Source: CAVQNQ01 sp963714205 (lineage in GTDB: Bacteria > Acidobacteriota > Terriglobia > Bryobacterales > Bryobacteraceae). Taken from it: 64,000 nt of DNA. Positions 18,473 to 26,504 of the stretch are shown here, in pieces (the stretch's first letter is position 1; each line of letters opens with the position of its first letter). The notes below the pieces were generated by a model, which saw only the letters and a program-made list of their open reading frames with translations, did not search any database and had not been told where the DNA came from. The DNA lies in the NCBI GenBank assembly GCA_963714205.1, contig CAVQNQ010000002.1:62001-126000 (forward strand), in the 5' to 3' direction. Made by a program: the position numbers and the translations under genes.

Positions 18473-20131
18473 CTATGCGCGCCCAAAATTGGCTATTTGG
18501 GAGCGGTTTTTCCAAATCTCGGCGCGCCGCCGGTGGAAGGCCGCCGGATCGGTCAGCAGAGCGATCTCGGCGGAGCTGTAGCGGCCGGCCCGGCGGAAAG
18601 CGCGTAATTCCGCCGCACTGGCCGACTCCGGCGCATACATCCACAGCCAATCCCGGAATCCCGAGGCCTCACGCACGGCCGGAAAGACGCGCGCGTTCCA
18701 AAGGCTTCGTTCCGCCGGACGCTCCACGCCGGGCCAGACTTCATCCGGATGGACGTCCGCGGCGGCCAGCCAGCTCAACAACGGACGTCCGCAGAATCGG
18801 CCGTCTTCGAGCAGCGAGTGCTTAAACGTATCGCGTACACCGTAGCAGCGCACGAAAGAGACGTTCTCTCCGCCGCGGCTGCGGCCGGGCAAGACCTCCA
18901 GACACGCTTCTGGAGGCAGCGCCAGCGGCGATTCCACATCCACGCCGGCTATCACGTTCTGCCCGCATAGCTCCAGAAACGATGTGATGCGGCATCCTTC
19001 TATCCGCGCATGCGTGCCGCTGATGCGGCCCTGCCCGCGGACCGCACTATTGACCACCAGCAGCGTCGAGGACGTCGGCAGGCTTCGATCCTCCGCAACC
19101 AAAGCCAGGCCGCTTTCGATCAATTGCCGCGTGGACCCGAAGTGCAGGAACTGGCACGCCGGGACAAGCTGGACGTGAAACGGAATGGCCCGTAGCGCCG
19201 GAAAGAGCTGCGCCAGCAACTCCTCGGGCCACGTCGAACCGCTCGCCTGCGTGCTACAGATGTAGTGTTCGAGCCTGGCGGCGCGCCCCAAAGCGCAACA
19301 GATCTCGCGATAGAGGTCCACGCCGTGTTCCAGTATCCGCCGGCGCGCTTGCGGCGTGAAGTCCAGGCCGCTCTCTCCGGCGGGATCCAACCCGAAAGCG
19401 GCCAGGAGGGCCGCGGCCGCAGCCGCGTCCATGTGCATAACCCCTATATCCAAGGGCACGCGTCCGCATGAATCCAAGGCTCCCGCCGCGTGCTGCGTCT
19501 CGAGGGACGGCTTTTGCAGGTAGAGCGAGACGCTTCCGCCTGCGCCCATCGAGAAGACGCCGTGCCGGCTGGCCTCCTCGGGGGTAGCGTAGCAGCCCAG
19601 CGCGATGAGGCCCGGCTGAGAGAATTCGACAGCGCCCGCGTCGAAGCGAACCAGCGCGTCGCCGGATGCCACGACCACCTGCCCCCTGCCCGGGAGGCCC
19701 GTGGGAAGCGCCGGGAAGGCAGGCACGAGGCGGTCGAACAGCGCCGGTGGCAGAGGTGCCTCCGGCGCGCCCGGCAAGGGGACGAAAATCTTGCCGCACG
19801 GCCCGTAGGCCGGCAGGCGCCGCGAGTCGCCGCCGGCATGCACAATGAGGATGCGCAGCCCGTTCAGCGTTTGCTCGATCGTGGTACCGCCGGTGAGGTC
19901 GATGCCGCGCCGCGCCCGCTCGCGTCGCAGGATCTCGACCAGGCACCCCAGCGTGCTGCCCCCGCTGCCGATGCGCCGGCCTTCGAGATCCGGCACCACG
20001 ATTGCCTCGCGGATCTGCGAGAGCAAGCCAAGTTCCCGGCGGGCCTGCAACTGGCTTTCATAGCCCTGGGCCTGCAGGGCGTTGGAGGCCGTCACGATCA
20101 AGTAATCCCAGGTGGATCTAGACGCGTTCAT
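18473..20131 (-). CDS. L-fucose-1-phosphate pyrophosphorylase-like protein (fucokinase-family N-terminal domain only)
   Basis: A 552-residue protein matching the nucleotidyltransferase part of the bifunctional Fkp/L-fucokinase family. Near the N-terminus it has the loop IGSGGSTLG (about residues 55-63), then IVHAGGDSRRLPAYG and GKIFVPLPG, characteristic of that family. A left-handed beta-helix-like middle follows (GRISGTHARIEGCRITSF). The GHMP kinase domain that Fkp carries after about residue 600 is absent, as are its glycine-rich ATP motifs. Alone it may activate L-fucose-1-phosphate to a nucleotide sugar, or run in reverse. The start overlaps the FucP gene by 14 bases, so the two are one transcript. 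Confidence 0.8.
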   Translation of the reverse strand: MNASRSTWDYLIVTASNALQAQGYESQLQARRELGLLSQIREAIVVPDLEGRRIGSGGSTLGCLVEILRRERARRGIDLTGGTTIEQTLNGLRILIVHAGGDSRRLPAYGPCGKIFVPLPGAPEAPLPPALFDRLVPAFPALPTGLPGRGQVVVASGDALVRFDAGAVEFSQPGLIALGCYATPEEASRHGVFSMGAGGSVSLYLQKPSLETQHAAGALDSCGRVPLDIGVMHMDAAAAAALLAAFGLDPAGESGLDFTPQARRRILEHGVDLYREICCALGRAARLEHYICSTQASGSTWPEELLAQLFPALRAIPFHVQLVPACQFLHFGSTRQLIESGLALVAEDRSLPTSSTLLVVNSAVRGQGRISGTHARIEGCRITSFLELCGQNVIAGVDVESPLALPPEACLEVLPGRSRGGENVSFVRCYGVRDTFKHSLLEDGRFCGRPLLSWLAAADVHPDEVWPGVERPAERSLWNARVFPAVREASGFRDWLWMYAPESASAAELRAFRRAGRYSSAEIALLTDPAAFHRRRAEIWKNRSQIANFGRA

Positions 20132-21419
20132 GCCGCACTTTCGATCCGATGAACGCGAAATAGGCGATAAAAATGTAACAGCACAGTGGAACCAGCATCG
20201 CCAGGGCCATGCTATGGATGCCGATCAGCCCCATAATCGGCGTAAAGGCCGCGCCACCGACAATGCCCATCACGATCATCGAACCGCCCAGCTTGGTGTT
20301 AGGTCCAAGTTCCTTCAAGCCCAGGGCGAAAATGGTCGGGAACATGAGCGACATGAAGAAACTAGTCAGGAAGATCGACCACAGGCCGATCCAGCCGGGC
20401 CAAGCCACACCGACCCCCACCAGGAACACGTTCGTCAAAGCGTAGGCGCCCATCAGCACGTTGGGGCGCACGAACTGCATTAAGTAAGTTGCCGAGAATC
20501 GCCCCAGCCCAAAGGCCACCAGCGTTCCGGAAAGGAAGTATCCGGCCAGTTTCTCGGGCTGGTGGGTGTAATCCTGAACATACTGAATGAAATAGCTCCA
20601 GGTCCCCACTTGCGCTCCGACATAAAAGAACTGGGCCAGCACGGCGAGGAGAAAATGGCGGTGGCGCACGAGTTCTTTGAGGCTCCCCTTCTCCCCGCCC
20701 GCGAATTTCTCCTCCCCCACCGCGGGGAACCTGGTCCGCGCGATCAGCAGCGCCCAAACCAGCGTAATGCAGCCCAGCACCAGGTAGGGCGTGATGACGC
20801 GCATGGTTTCCTGGTGGAGATACGCTTCGTATCGCCCCGCGATTCTGAGCGCCTGCACCTCGTACGGCTTGAGCTCTATTCCGGAGAAGATGAACACGGT
20901 TCCGATCAGCACGCCGGTGATGGCGCCCAGCGGATTGAACGCCTGTGAGAAGTTCAAGCGGCGCTCCGAAGTGGCGGGATCTCCCAATTGCGCGATGAAC
21001 GGGTTGGCGCCGGTTTCCAGGAAAGCCAGCCCGCTGGCGATAACAAACAGCGCACCCAGGAAGAATCCGAACTTCCCGATCACCGCCGCCGGCCAAAATA
21101 AGAGGGTGCCGGCGCTATACAACAGGAGACCCGTCACCAGCCCGGCCTTGTAGCCGAAGCGGCGCATCATCAGGGCGGCTGGCATGGACAGCAGAAAGTA
21201 GCCCATGTAAAACGCGGACTGCACCAGCCCCGCCTCGACGCGGGTAAGCTCGAACGACTTCATGAACTGCCGGATGAGAACGTCGTTCAGATTATTAGGT
21301 ATGCCCCAGAGGAAAAACAAAGCCGTGACCAGCACAAACGGCAGGAGGTTCTGCGCGGGCAGGAGCGGGTGCCGGGAGGCTCCCGTGGGTTTGAGTGGAA
21401 CTGTGGATGCGCGCATCAT
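20118..21419 (-). CDS. fucP: FucP-family sugar:H+ symporter (MFS)
   Basis: A 433-residue major-facilitator transporter of the L-fucose/glucose-galactose permease type. Family signatures are FFLWGIPNNLNDVLI in TM1, FYMGYFLLSMPAALMM in TM2 and ASGLAFLETGANPFI in TM4. Twelve hydrophobic segments can be traced. The position in the operon (between the mutarotase and the fucose-1-phosphate pyrophosphorylase-like gene, with two fucosidases nearby) supports L-fucose as substrate. FucP-like proteins for other sugars exist, so specificity is inferred. Confidence 0.88.
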   Translation of the reverse strand: MMRASTVPLKPTGASRHPLLPAQNLLPFVLVTALFFLWGIPNNLNDVLIRQFMKSFELTRVEAGLVQSAFYMGYFLLSMPAALMMRRFGYKAGLVTGLLLYSAGTLLFWPAAVIGKFGFFLGALFVIASGLAFLETGANPFIAQLGDPATSERRLNFSQAFNPLGAITGVLIGTVFIFSGIELKPYEVQALRIAGRYEAYLHQETMRVITPYLVLGCITLVWALLIARTRFPAVGEEKFAGGEKGSLKELVRHRHFLLAVLAQFFYVGAQVGTWSYFIQYVQDYTHQPEKLAGYFLSGTLVAFGLGRFSATYLMQFVRPNVLMGAYALTNVFLVGVGVAWPGWIGLWSIFLTSFFMSLMFPTIFALGLKELGPNTKLGGSMIVMGIVGGAAFTPIMGLIGIHSMALAMLVPLCCYIFIAYFAFIGSKVRHERV

Positions 21420-21429
21420 TGCCGTCGCC

Positions 21430-21819
21430 TCAAGCGGACTCCAGGATCATGTTAGCGTACTGAATCGTATCGCCCGTCCGGATCAGCCCGATGGCCAGCG
21501 GAACGCGCCTCTTCAGGTCCGCGTGAGGTTCAAAGACGAGGGTTACGTTTTTCAGCGCCTGTTCGAACTCAGCCCGCACACCCGCCTGGTTGGCGGCGCG
21601 GAACTCCTCGGCCATGAAGGCCCGGCCGATCGTGAAATTCGCGCGGATCGACCGGAGAACGTCGAGCACGCGTGGAACGTCGTCGACCAGCGAAATATCC
21701 ACGGTCTCGATCTCGCGCCAGAAGGGGAAGCCGCGGTCGGCGATCACCAGCGTGTTGGTGTGGCGGACGCGGCTCAGCAGGGAATTGATATTCGGATTCA
21801 AAATGCCGCTTTTGAGCAA
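21430..21819 (-). CDS. fucU: RbsD/FucU-family sugar mutarotase
   Basis: A cytoplasmic 129-residue enzyme of the family that interconverts sugar anomers after uptake. The motif LKSGILNPNINSLLSRV, then TNTLVIADRGFPFW near the N-terminus and the C-terminal GDTIQYANMILESA are typical. The start is TTG with GAGGA seven to eight bases upstream. An ATG just upstream is in another frame. It is the first gene of the leftward fucose operon, ten bases before fucP. The choice between FucU (fucose) and RbsD (ribose) follows the operon content rather than a diagnostic residue. Confidence 0.85.
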   Translation of the reverse strand: MLKSGILNPNINSLLSRVRHTNTLVIADRGFPFWREIETVDISLVDDVPRVLDVLRSIRANFTIGRAFMAEEFRAANQAGVRAEFEQALKNVTLVFEPHADLKRRVPLAIGLIRTGDTIQYANMILESA

Positions 21820-21860
21820 TTTTCATCCTCGCTACGAAGTTCAATCGAGCAGGCTTACAC

Positions 21861-21887
21861 CAGGATAGATCAGACCGATCCTGTCCT
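21861..21887. promoter_or_regulatory. Imperfect inverted repeat in the divergent fucU-fucosidase promoter region
   Basis: CAGGATAGATC and GATCCTGTCCTG form an imperfect inverted repeat with a five-base centre. It sits in the 154-base gap between the divergent mutarotase and intact fucosidase genes, where an operator of the LacI regulator would be expected. Confidence 0.3.
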
Positions 21888-21973
21888 GCCAGGTTAATGC
21901 GGATCGCAGCCCGGGGTGGTACAGTTTGCTTTGAAGTCCGGCTTTAAGCCGCGGCACAGGAGGCCATGAGTTT

Positions 21974-23539
21974 ATGAAGATCAGCAGACGAAATGCAATC
22001 TGCGCCATAGCTGGAGCACCCGCGCTCCTTCTCCCGCGGAAGTCGCTCGCCGAGGACGGACCGGAAATCGAGAAGGGACCGTTCGACGGAACGCCCGAGG
22101 CGTTGAAGACTTACCAGGTTCCGCAATGGTTCCGCGACGCCAAGTTCGGCATCTGGGCGCATTGGGGACCGCAGTCCGCCGCCGAAGACGGCGATTGGTA
22201 TGCGCGCAACATCTACATTCAGGGCAGCCCGCAAAACAAGGATCACGTCGCGCGATTTGGCCATCCCTCCAAGTTCGGCCACAAAGATATTTGTAAGATG
22301 TGGACGGCCGATAAGTTCGATCCGGATCATCTGATGCAGCTTTACAAGAAGGCGGGCGCGAAATACTTCATGAGCATGGCCGTCCACCACGATAACTTCG
22401 ACCTTTGGGATTCGAAGCACCAGCCGAAGTGGAACTCCGTCGCAATGGGACCGAAAAAGGACATCGTCAGCCTGTGGAAACAGGCCGCACGGAAGCAAGG
22501 CTTGAGGTTCGCCTTGAGCGAGCACCTGGCATTCAGCTACCTCTGGTGGACGGTCTCTCACGGCAGCGACCAGACCGGCCCCATGGCCGGCGTCTCCTAC
22601 GATGGCGCAGATCCGCAATATTCCGATCTCTATCACGAGTACTCGAAGGAATTCCTGCTTCCAGAGCCAGCCGGCCGGAGCGGCGCAGTTGGCATACGTG
22701 AGGCCCCACTCGCGTGGAGACAACACTACTTCGCCCGCATTAAGGACTTGATCGACAAGCACCAACCCGACCTTCTCTACAATGACGGTGGCATTGTCTA
22801 CCCGGAGGTCAGCTACCATCTGGTCTCCCATCTCTACAACGTGAGCGCGAGGGTCCACGGCGGCAAGGTGGAGGCTGTCTATACCAGCAAGGGACGGACC
22901 GACTGCGACACCGGCACCTGCGTCTTCGACATTGAGCGCGGTGTGGCCGACCAGCTACAGGCCAACGCCTGGCAAACCGACACCTGCATTGGCGACTGGC
23001 ATTACAAACGGGACATCGAATACAAGACGCCGAAACAGTCATCGATCATGCTGTGCGACATAGTCAGCCGCAACGGCAACCTGATGCTGAACTTCCCCCT
23101 GCCCAACAGTGGCGAGCTGGATGCCAAGGAACTCAAGATCCTGGATGAGATCACCCGTTGGATGGCGGTCAACAGCGAAGGCATTTACAGCACGCGGCCG
23201 TGGAAGATATTCGGCGACGGCCCCGGCACGAAATCCGCCGCCGTACCGGACCAGCGGTTCAACGAGAATAGCCGCAAGGATTTGACCGCCGAAGATGTTC
23301 GTTTCACAACCAAGGCCAACGCGATGTACGCCTTCGTCATGGGTTGGCCGGGCAAAGAGGCTGCGATTCCCGCGCTCGCCCTGGGCGGCAAGAACAGCGT
23401 GCCCAGGATTCGCAATATCGAACTGCTGGGCTACAAAGGAAAGCTCAAGTGGACCCAGGATGCGGGGACTCTCAAGGTCGAGCTGCCGGAAGAGAAACCG
23501 TCCGATTACGCGGTGACGTTCAAGATCGCGTTTGCCTGA
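21974..23539 (+). CDS. GH29 alpha-L-fucosidase (intact copy)
   Basis: A secreted glycoside hydrolase (521 residues) removing terminal alpha-L-fucose. It begins with a Tat-like signal peptide (MKISRRNAICAIAGAPALLL). GH29 features are WFRDAKFGIWAHWGPQS, the substrate-pocket HHDNFDLW, and LLYNDGGIVYPE, a candidate for the catalytic aspartate region (by analogy with the family W-x-D motif). An AGGAGG site lies ten bases before the start. An ATG eight bases earlier encodes only three codons and is ignored. It is transcribed away from the fucU-fucP operon. The broken paralog at the far end of that operon is clearly homologous throughout. Confidence 0.9.
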   Translation: MKISRRNAICAIAGAPALLLPRKSLAEDGPEIEKGPFDGTPEALKTYQVPQWFRDAKFGIWAHWGPQSAAEDGDWYARNIYIQGSPQNKDHVARFGHPSKFGHKDICKMWTADKFDPDHLMQLYKKAGAKYFMSMAVHHDNFDLWDSKHQPKWNSVAMGPKKDIVSLWKQAARKQGLRFALSEHLAFSYLWWTVSHGSDQTGPMAGVSYDGADPQYSDLYHEYSKEFLLPEPAGRSGAVGIREAPLAWRQHYFARIKDLIDKHQPDLLYNDGGIVYPEVSYHLVSHLYNVSARVHGGKVEAVYTSKGRTDCDTGTCVFDIERGVADQLQANAWQTDTCIGDWHYKRDIEYKTPKQSSIMLCDIVSRNGNLMLNFPLPNSGELDAKELKILDEITRWMAVNSEGIYSTRPWKIFGDGPGTKSAAVPDQRFNENSRKDLTAEDVRFTTKANAMYAFVMGWPGKEAAIPALALGGKNSVPRIRNIELLGYKGKLKWTQDAGTLKVELPEEKPSDYAVTFKIAFA

Positions 23540-23654
23540 CGATCCCCGGTGCGGGTCTGCCGACCTGGTAGTGCAGTCCCGGTACTGAAACGTAGGCCGT
23601 ACTGCGAACTCCCCGTACTTTTCCGAAGGGGCGGATTCAGATTAGCTTTGAGTC

Positions 23655-24506
23655 ATGAGGTTCGCACCAGCGCTCTTCCTGTTCAGCGCCGTCATTTGCT
23701 CGGCAGACACGATTACCGATACTTTCGGCCAGGCGCAGAGCAGCAGCACATGCCAATACTCTTCTAGTGCGCCCTACAGCCAATGCGATGTCATCGGTAA
23801 CGAGAGCCTTTACGATATCCAGAGCGCCAGCGTGTCGGTAAACGGCAATTCGGGACTCACGACCATTACCCTGGACAGCAACCTCGGCGGCGTCACCACC
23901 GCGCCGCATGGAACGCTGACGCTTGGCAGTTTCACCGACTCGGGCCTTACCCTGACTCCCGGCGCAGTCTTCTTCTACGCGTCGAGCAACAACACTGCGG
24001 TCAGCAATTTCGTGAACCCCAGCGTCATCGATTTCGCCAACCCCCAGGTGAATATTGATCTTTACCTCACCTACGCAATCCCGTTGGTGAGTACGGGTAA
24101 CCTGGTCGCCGGCAACCTGTACCAGATCACCGATCCATCCAGCATTGAAACAGCCTCCCAGGCTCTCGGTTCGCCAAGCGGCGTCTACTACCGGAGCAAC
24201 CTGCCCGTAACGTTCACTGCGGGCACGCTGGTGGCTACCGGCAACGGTGTTTCTGTGAGCACCCTCGGCGGAGGCAACGCCGAATACCAGATCTCGATGA
24301 GTTTCACTGCGCCCTCGGGCACGCCCTTTACGAGCAGCGCAGTCGGGCTCCTGTGGTCTTCAGCGGATTGCGGCAACGATTTTATCCAGGGCAACATCGG
24401 CACGGGCGTCCCCGAGCCATCGTCCTTTGTCCTGCTGTTGAGCGGCGCGACCATGGTGGCCCTCTCGGCCTTCGCTCGCCAATGGGCCGGGAAAGCCCGG
24501 AAATAG
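23655..24506 (+). CDS. PEP-CTERM surface/secreted protein
   Basis: A 283-residue secreted protein with an N-terminal signal peptide (MRFAPALFLFSAVICSADT) and a Ser/Thr/Asn-rich middle. The C-terminal sorting signal is VPEPSSFVLLLSGATMVAL followed by a basic tail (QWAGKARK). PEP-CTERM proteins are processed by an exosortase and often associate with exopolysaccharide. No exosortase gene is in this window. The function of the body is unknown. It resembles the low-complexity beta-rich proteins common in this class. Confidence 0.88.
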   Translation: MRFAPALFLFSAVICSADTITDTFGQAQSSSTCQYSSSAPYSQCDVIGNESLYDIQSASVSVNGNSGLTTITLDSNLGGVTTAPHGTLTLGSFTDSGLTLTPGAVFFYASSNNTAVSNFVNPSVIDFANPQVNIDLYLTYAIPLVSTGNLVAGNLYQITDPSSIETASQALGSPSGVYYRSNLPVTFTAGTLVATGNGVSVSTLGGGNAEYQISMSFTAPSGTPFTSSAVGLLWSSADCGNDFIQGNIGTGVPEPSSFVLLLSGATMVALSAFARQWAGKARK

Positions 24507-24530
24507 CTTCCCCTTCCGCCGGTCCCAGCT

Positions 24531-25574
24531 TCAGGGCCTCAGGATCACCTTCATCAGATTGGCTTCCCTCCGGTACAATCGATCGAACCAGCCAGGCCCC
24601 TCGGCCAGCGGCGCCACAGCGCTGATCAGCGGATCCACTTGAATCGCGCCCGCCGATAGAAGTTCGATCACCTCCGGGTACTCTCCGGCCGATGCGCACG
24701 AGCCCTGCAGCCGTAACTGGCGGGTGACCACGGCCTGCAAAGGCAAATCCACCGAAGGCGTCACATTGCCCACCAGCGTCACGGCGCCTCCCTTGCGCAC
24801 GCAGGCGATGGCCGTGCGGACCGGCTCGTTCGCCCCCACGCACTCGACGGCCACATCGGCGCCGCGTCCCTCGGTAAGCTCGCCCGCGGCGGCGGCGATA
24901 TCGGTGGTCCGGGGATCCCAGGCGTGGCTGGCGCCGAGCTGCCGGGCAAGCTCGAGCCTGGCGGCATCGACATCCACCGCCGCCACGCAGCCGCAGCCGG
25001 CATTCCGCAAGGCTTGAACCGCCAGCAGACCGATCATCCCGGCGCCCACCACCACCGCCGTGTCGCCGGCGCGCACCGGGGTAATCTTCACGGCGTGCAG
25101 GGCCACCGAGACCGCTTCGATCATGGCGGCGCGCTCGAAGGTGAGGCTGTCCGGCAGCGGAAAAACGATGCGCCGGGGGACCACCACGTAATCCGCGAAC
25201 GCCCCGTGGCGGCGGTACGGCCCGGGCGAAACGCCCAGCACCTCGCGGTTGTCGCATAGGTTGACCTCCCCGCGCACGCAGAAGAAGCAGCGGCCGCAAT
25301 AGATGGTGGAATCGAAAGTGACGCGCTGGCCCACGCGCAGACCGGCGGCGCGATCCCCGAGCGCGGCCACTTCCCCGGCGGCCTCGTGGCCCATCACGAT
25401 GGGAGGAATGCGGCGCCCCGTGCTGCCATCCAGGCCGTGCACGTCGCTGCCGCAGATGCCGCAAGCCCGCACGCGCACCAGGACGTCCTCCGGGCCGGCC
25501 TCCGGCTCGGGCATCCGGGTCATTTCGAGGTGCATGTAATCGGTCAACAGCAATGCGTTCATATCGAGATTCAT
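24531..25574 (-). CDS. Zinc-dependent alcohol/polyol dehydrogenase (MDR family)
   Basis: A 347-residue medium-chain dehydrogenase, probably NAD(P)-dependent oxidation of a polyol or secondary alcohol. The catalytic zinc site is in ACGICGSDVHG and GHEAAGEV. The structural zinc cysteines are in YCGRCFFCVRGEVNLC. The nucleotide-binding loop is VVGAGMIGLLAV. A second start at 25562 (four codons downstream) is equally possible. The nearest relatives by motif are galactitol-phosphate, sorbitol and threonine dehydrogenases; the substrate is not resolved. It is divergent from the FHA gene, so it is not part of the cell-wall block. Confidence 0.87.
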   Translation of the reverse strand: MNLDMNALLLTDYMHLEMTRMPEPEAGPEDVLVRVRACGICGSDVHGLDGSTGRRIPPIVMGHEAAGEVAALGDRAAGLRVGQRVTFDSTIYCGRCFFCVRGEVNLCDNREVLGVSPGPYRRHGAFADYVVVPRRIVFPLPDSLTFERAAMIEAVSVALHAVKITPVRAGDTAVVVGAGMIGLLAVQALRNAGCGCVAAVDVDAARLELARQLGASHAWDPRTTDIAAAAGELTEGRGADVAVECVGANEPVRTAIACVRKGGAVTLVGNVTPSVDLPLQAVVTRQLRLQGSCASAGEYPEVIELLSAGAIQVDPLISAVAPLAEGPGWFDRLYRREANLMKVILRP

Positions 25575-25649
25575 GATCGCACGGCGCTGCTTCCCGCGCA
25601 GCCGCAAGATCACGCCCGGCGTGGGCATCGCGGTAGAATCGGAAAAGGC

Positions 25650-26504
25650 ATGGATCGCCCCGCCGCTACCGCTCCCGCCTCGGCGCGGGACGTCATCGTA
25701 CAAATTGTGCGGAACATGCGGGAGGGCCTCGAGCCCCTGCGCTATTCCACGCTGGCGCCGGCCGTCTATCACGTCTACCTGCATCCGGACGATATGGATC
25801 GCCTGCGCGGCATCCTCCCGCGCGTGATCGAGGAGGCCCGGCGGGCTCTCGATGCCGAAGTGGAGACGCTGAACCGCGCCTCGCTGGCCCAGCGGCTTAA
25901 GATATCCCGCCATCGCGACCCGAAAATCGCCGTGCCGGAGGGAGGCTGGCAGATCGGCATTCTCGAAAATACCGACGATGACGTGGATCCCGGCGATATC
26001 GTGATTTACTCCGAACTGGCTCTGCCGTCCAAACCCGAGTATGGAGCCGGCTCGATGACCAAGCGCATCGCGACGCGCCGCATGGCGGGAGCCGAAACGA
26101 CAGCTCAGAAGTACGAGCCGCCCGCCGGGCCGGCTGGTTCCCCAGCCTGCGCGGTCATCGAATACGAGGATAACGGCGGCCGCAAGACCTTTCAGATGAC
26201 CAAGAACGAAATCGTGGTGGGCCGCGGCGGGCGGGATTACTGGACCGATCTGAAACTCGATACCCTGCCGGACGTCTCCCGCGAACATTTCCGCCTGCGG
26301 CGCGATGCGGCTACCGGCAAGTTTTTCCTGAAGGATCTGAGCCGCCTGGGCACCACCATCGACGGGCGGAAGGCGCCCTCCAGCATCGAGTTCGTGGACG
26401 GTGAAAAGCGCGACCGCAACGTGGAGACCGAAGTGGCTTCCCCGGCGCGGATCGGGCTGGCGGATGTCCTCTATCTCGAATTCCGAAGCACATCGAATGG
26501 TTGA
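25650..26504 (+). CDS. FHA-domain protein, FhaA-like (first FHA gene of the cell-wall kinase locus)
   Basis: A 284-residue cytoplasmic phosphothreonine-reading protein. The N-terminal 100 residues (MREGLEPLRYSTLAPAVYHV, LHPDDMDRLRGIL) resemble the DUF3662-type domain of actinobacterial FhaA. The FHA domain is about residues 175-280, with VVGRGGRDYWTDL, VSREHFRLRRD and KDLSRLGTTIDGR (the conserved Gly-Arg, Ser-x-x-His and Asn/Gly-Thr positions). The ATG at 25650 is chosen because upstream in-frame sequence is only the antisense of the dehydrogenase gene. It overlaps the phosphatase gene by eight bases. A likely function is docking phosphorylated targets of the kinase encoded two genes downstream. 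Confidence 0.85.
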   Translation: MDRPAATAPASARDVIVQIVRNMREGLEPLRYSTLAPAVYHVYLHPDDMDRLRGILPRVIEEARRALDAEVETLNRASLAQRLKISRHRDPKIAVPEGGWQIGILENTDDDVDPGDIVIYSELALPSKPEYGAGSMTKRIATRRMAGAETTAQKYEPPAGPAGSPACAVIEYEDNGGRKTFQMTKNEIVVGRGGRDYWTDLKLDTLPDVSREHFRLRRDAATGKFFLKDLSRLGTTIDGRKAPSSIEFVDGEKRDRNVETEVASPARIGLADVLYLEFRSTSNG

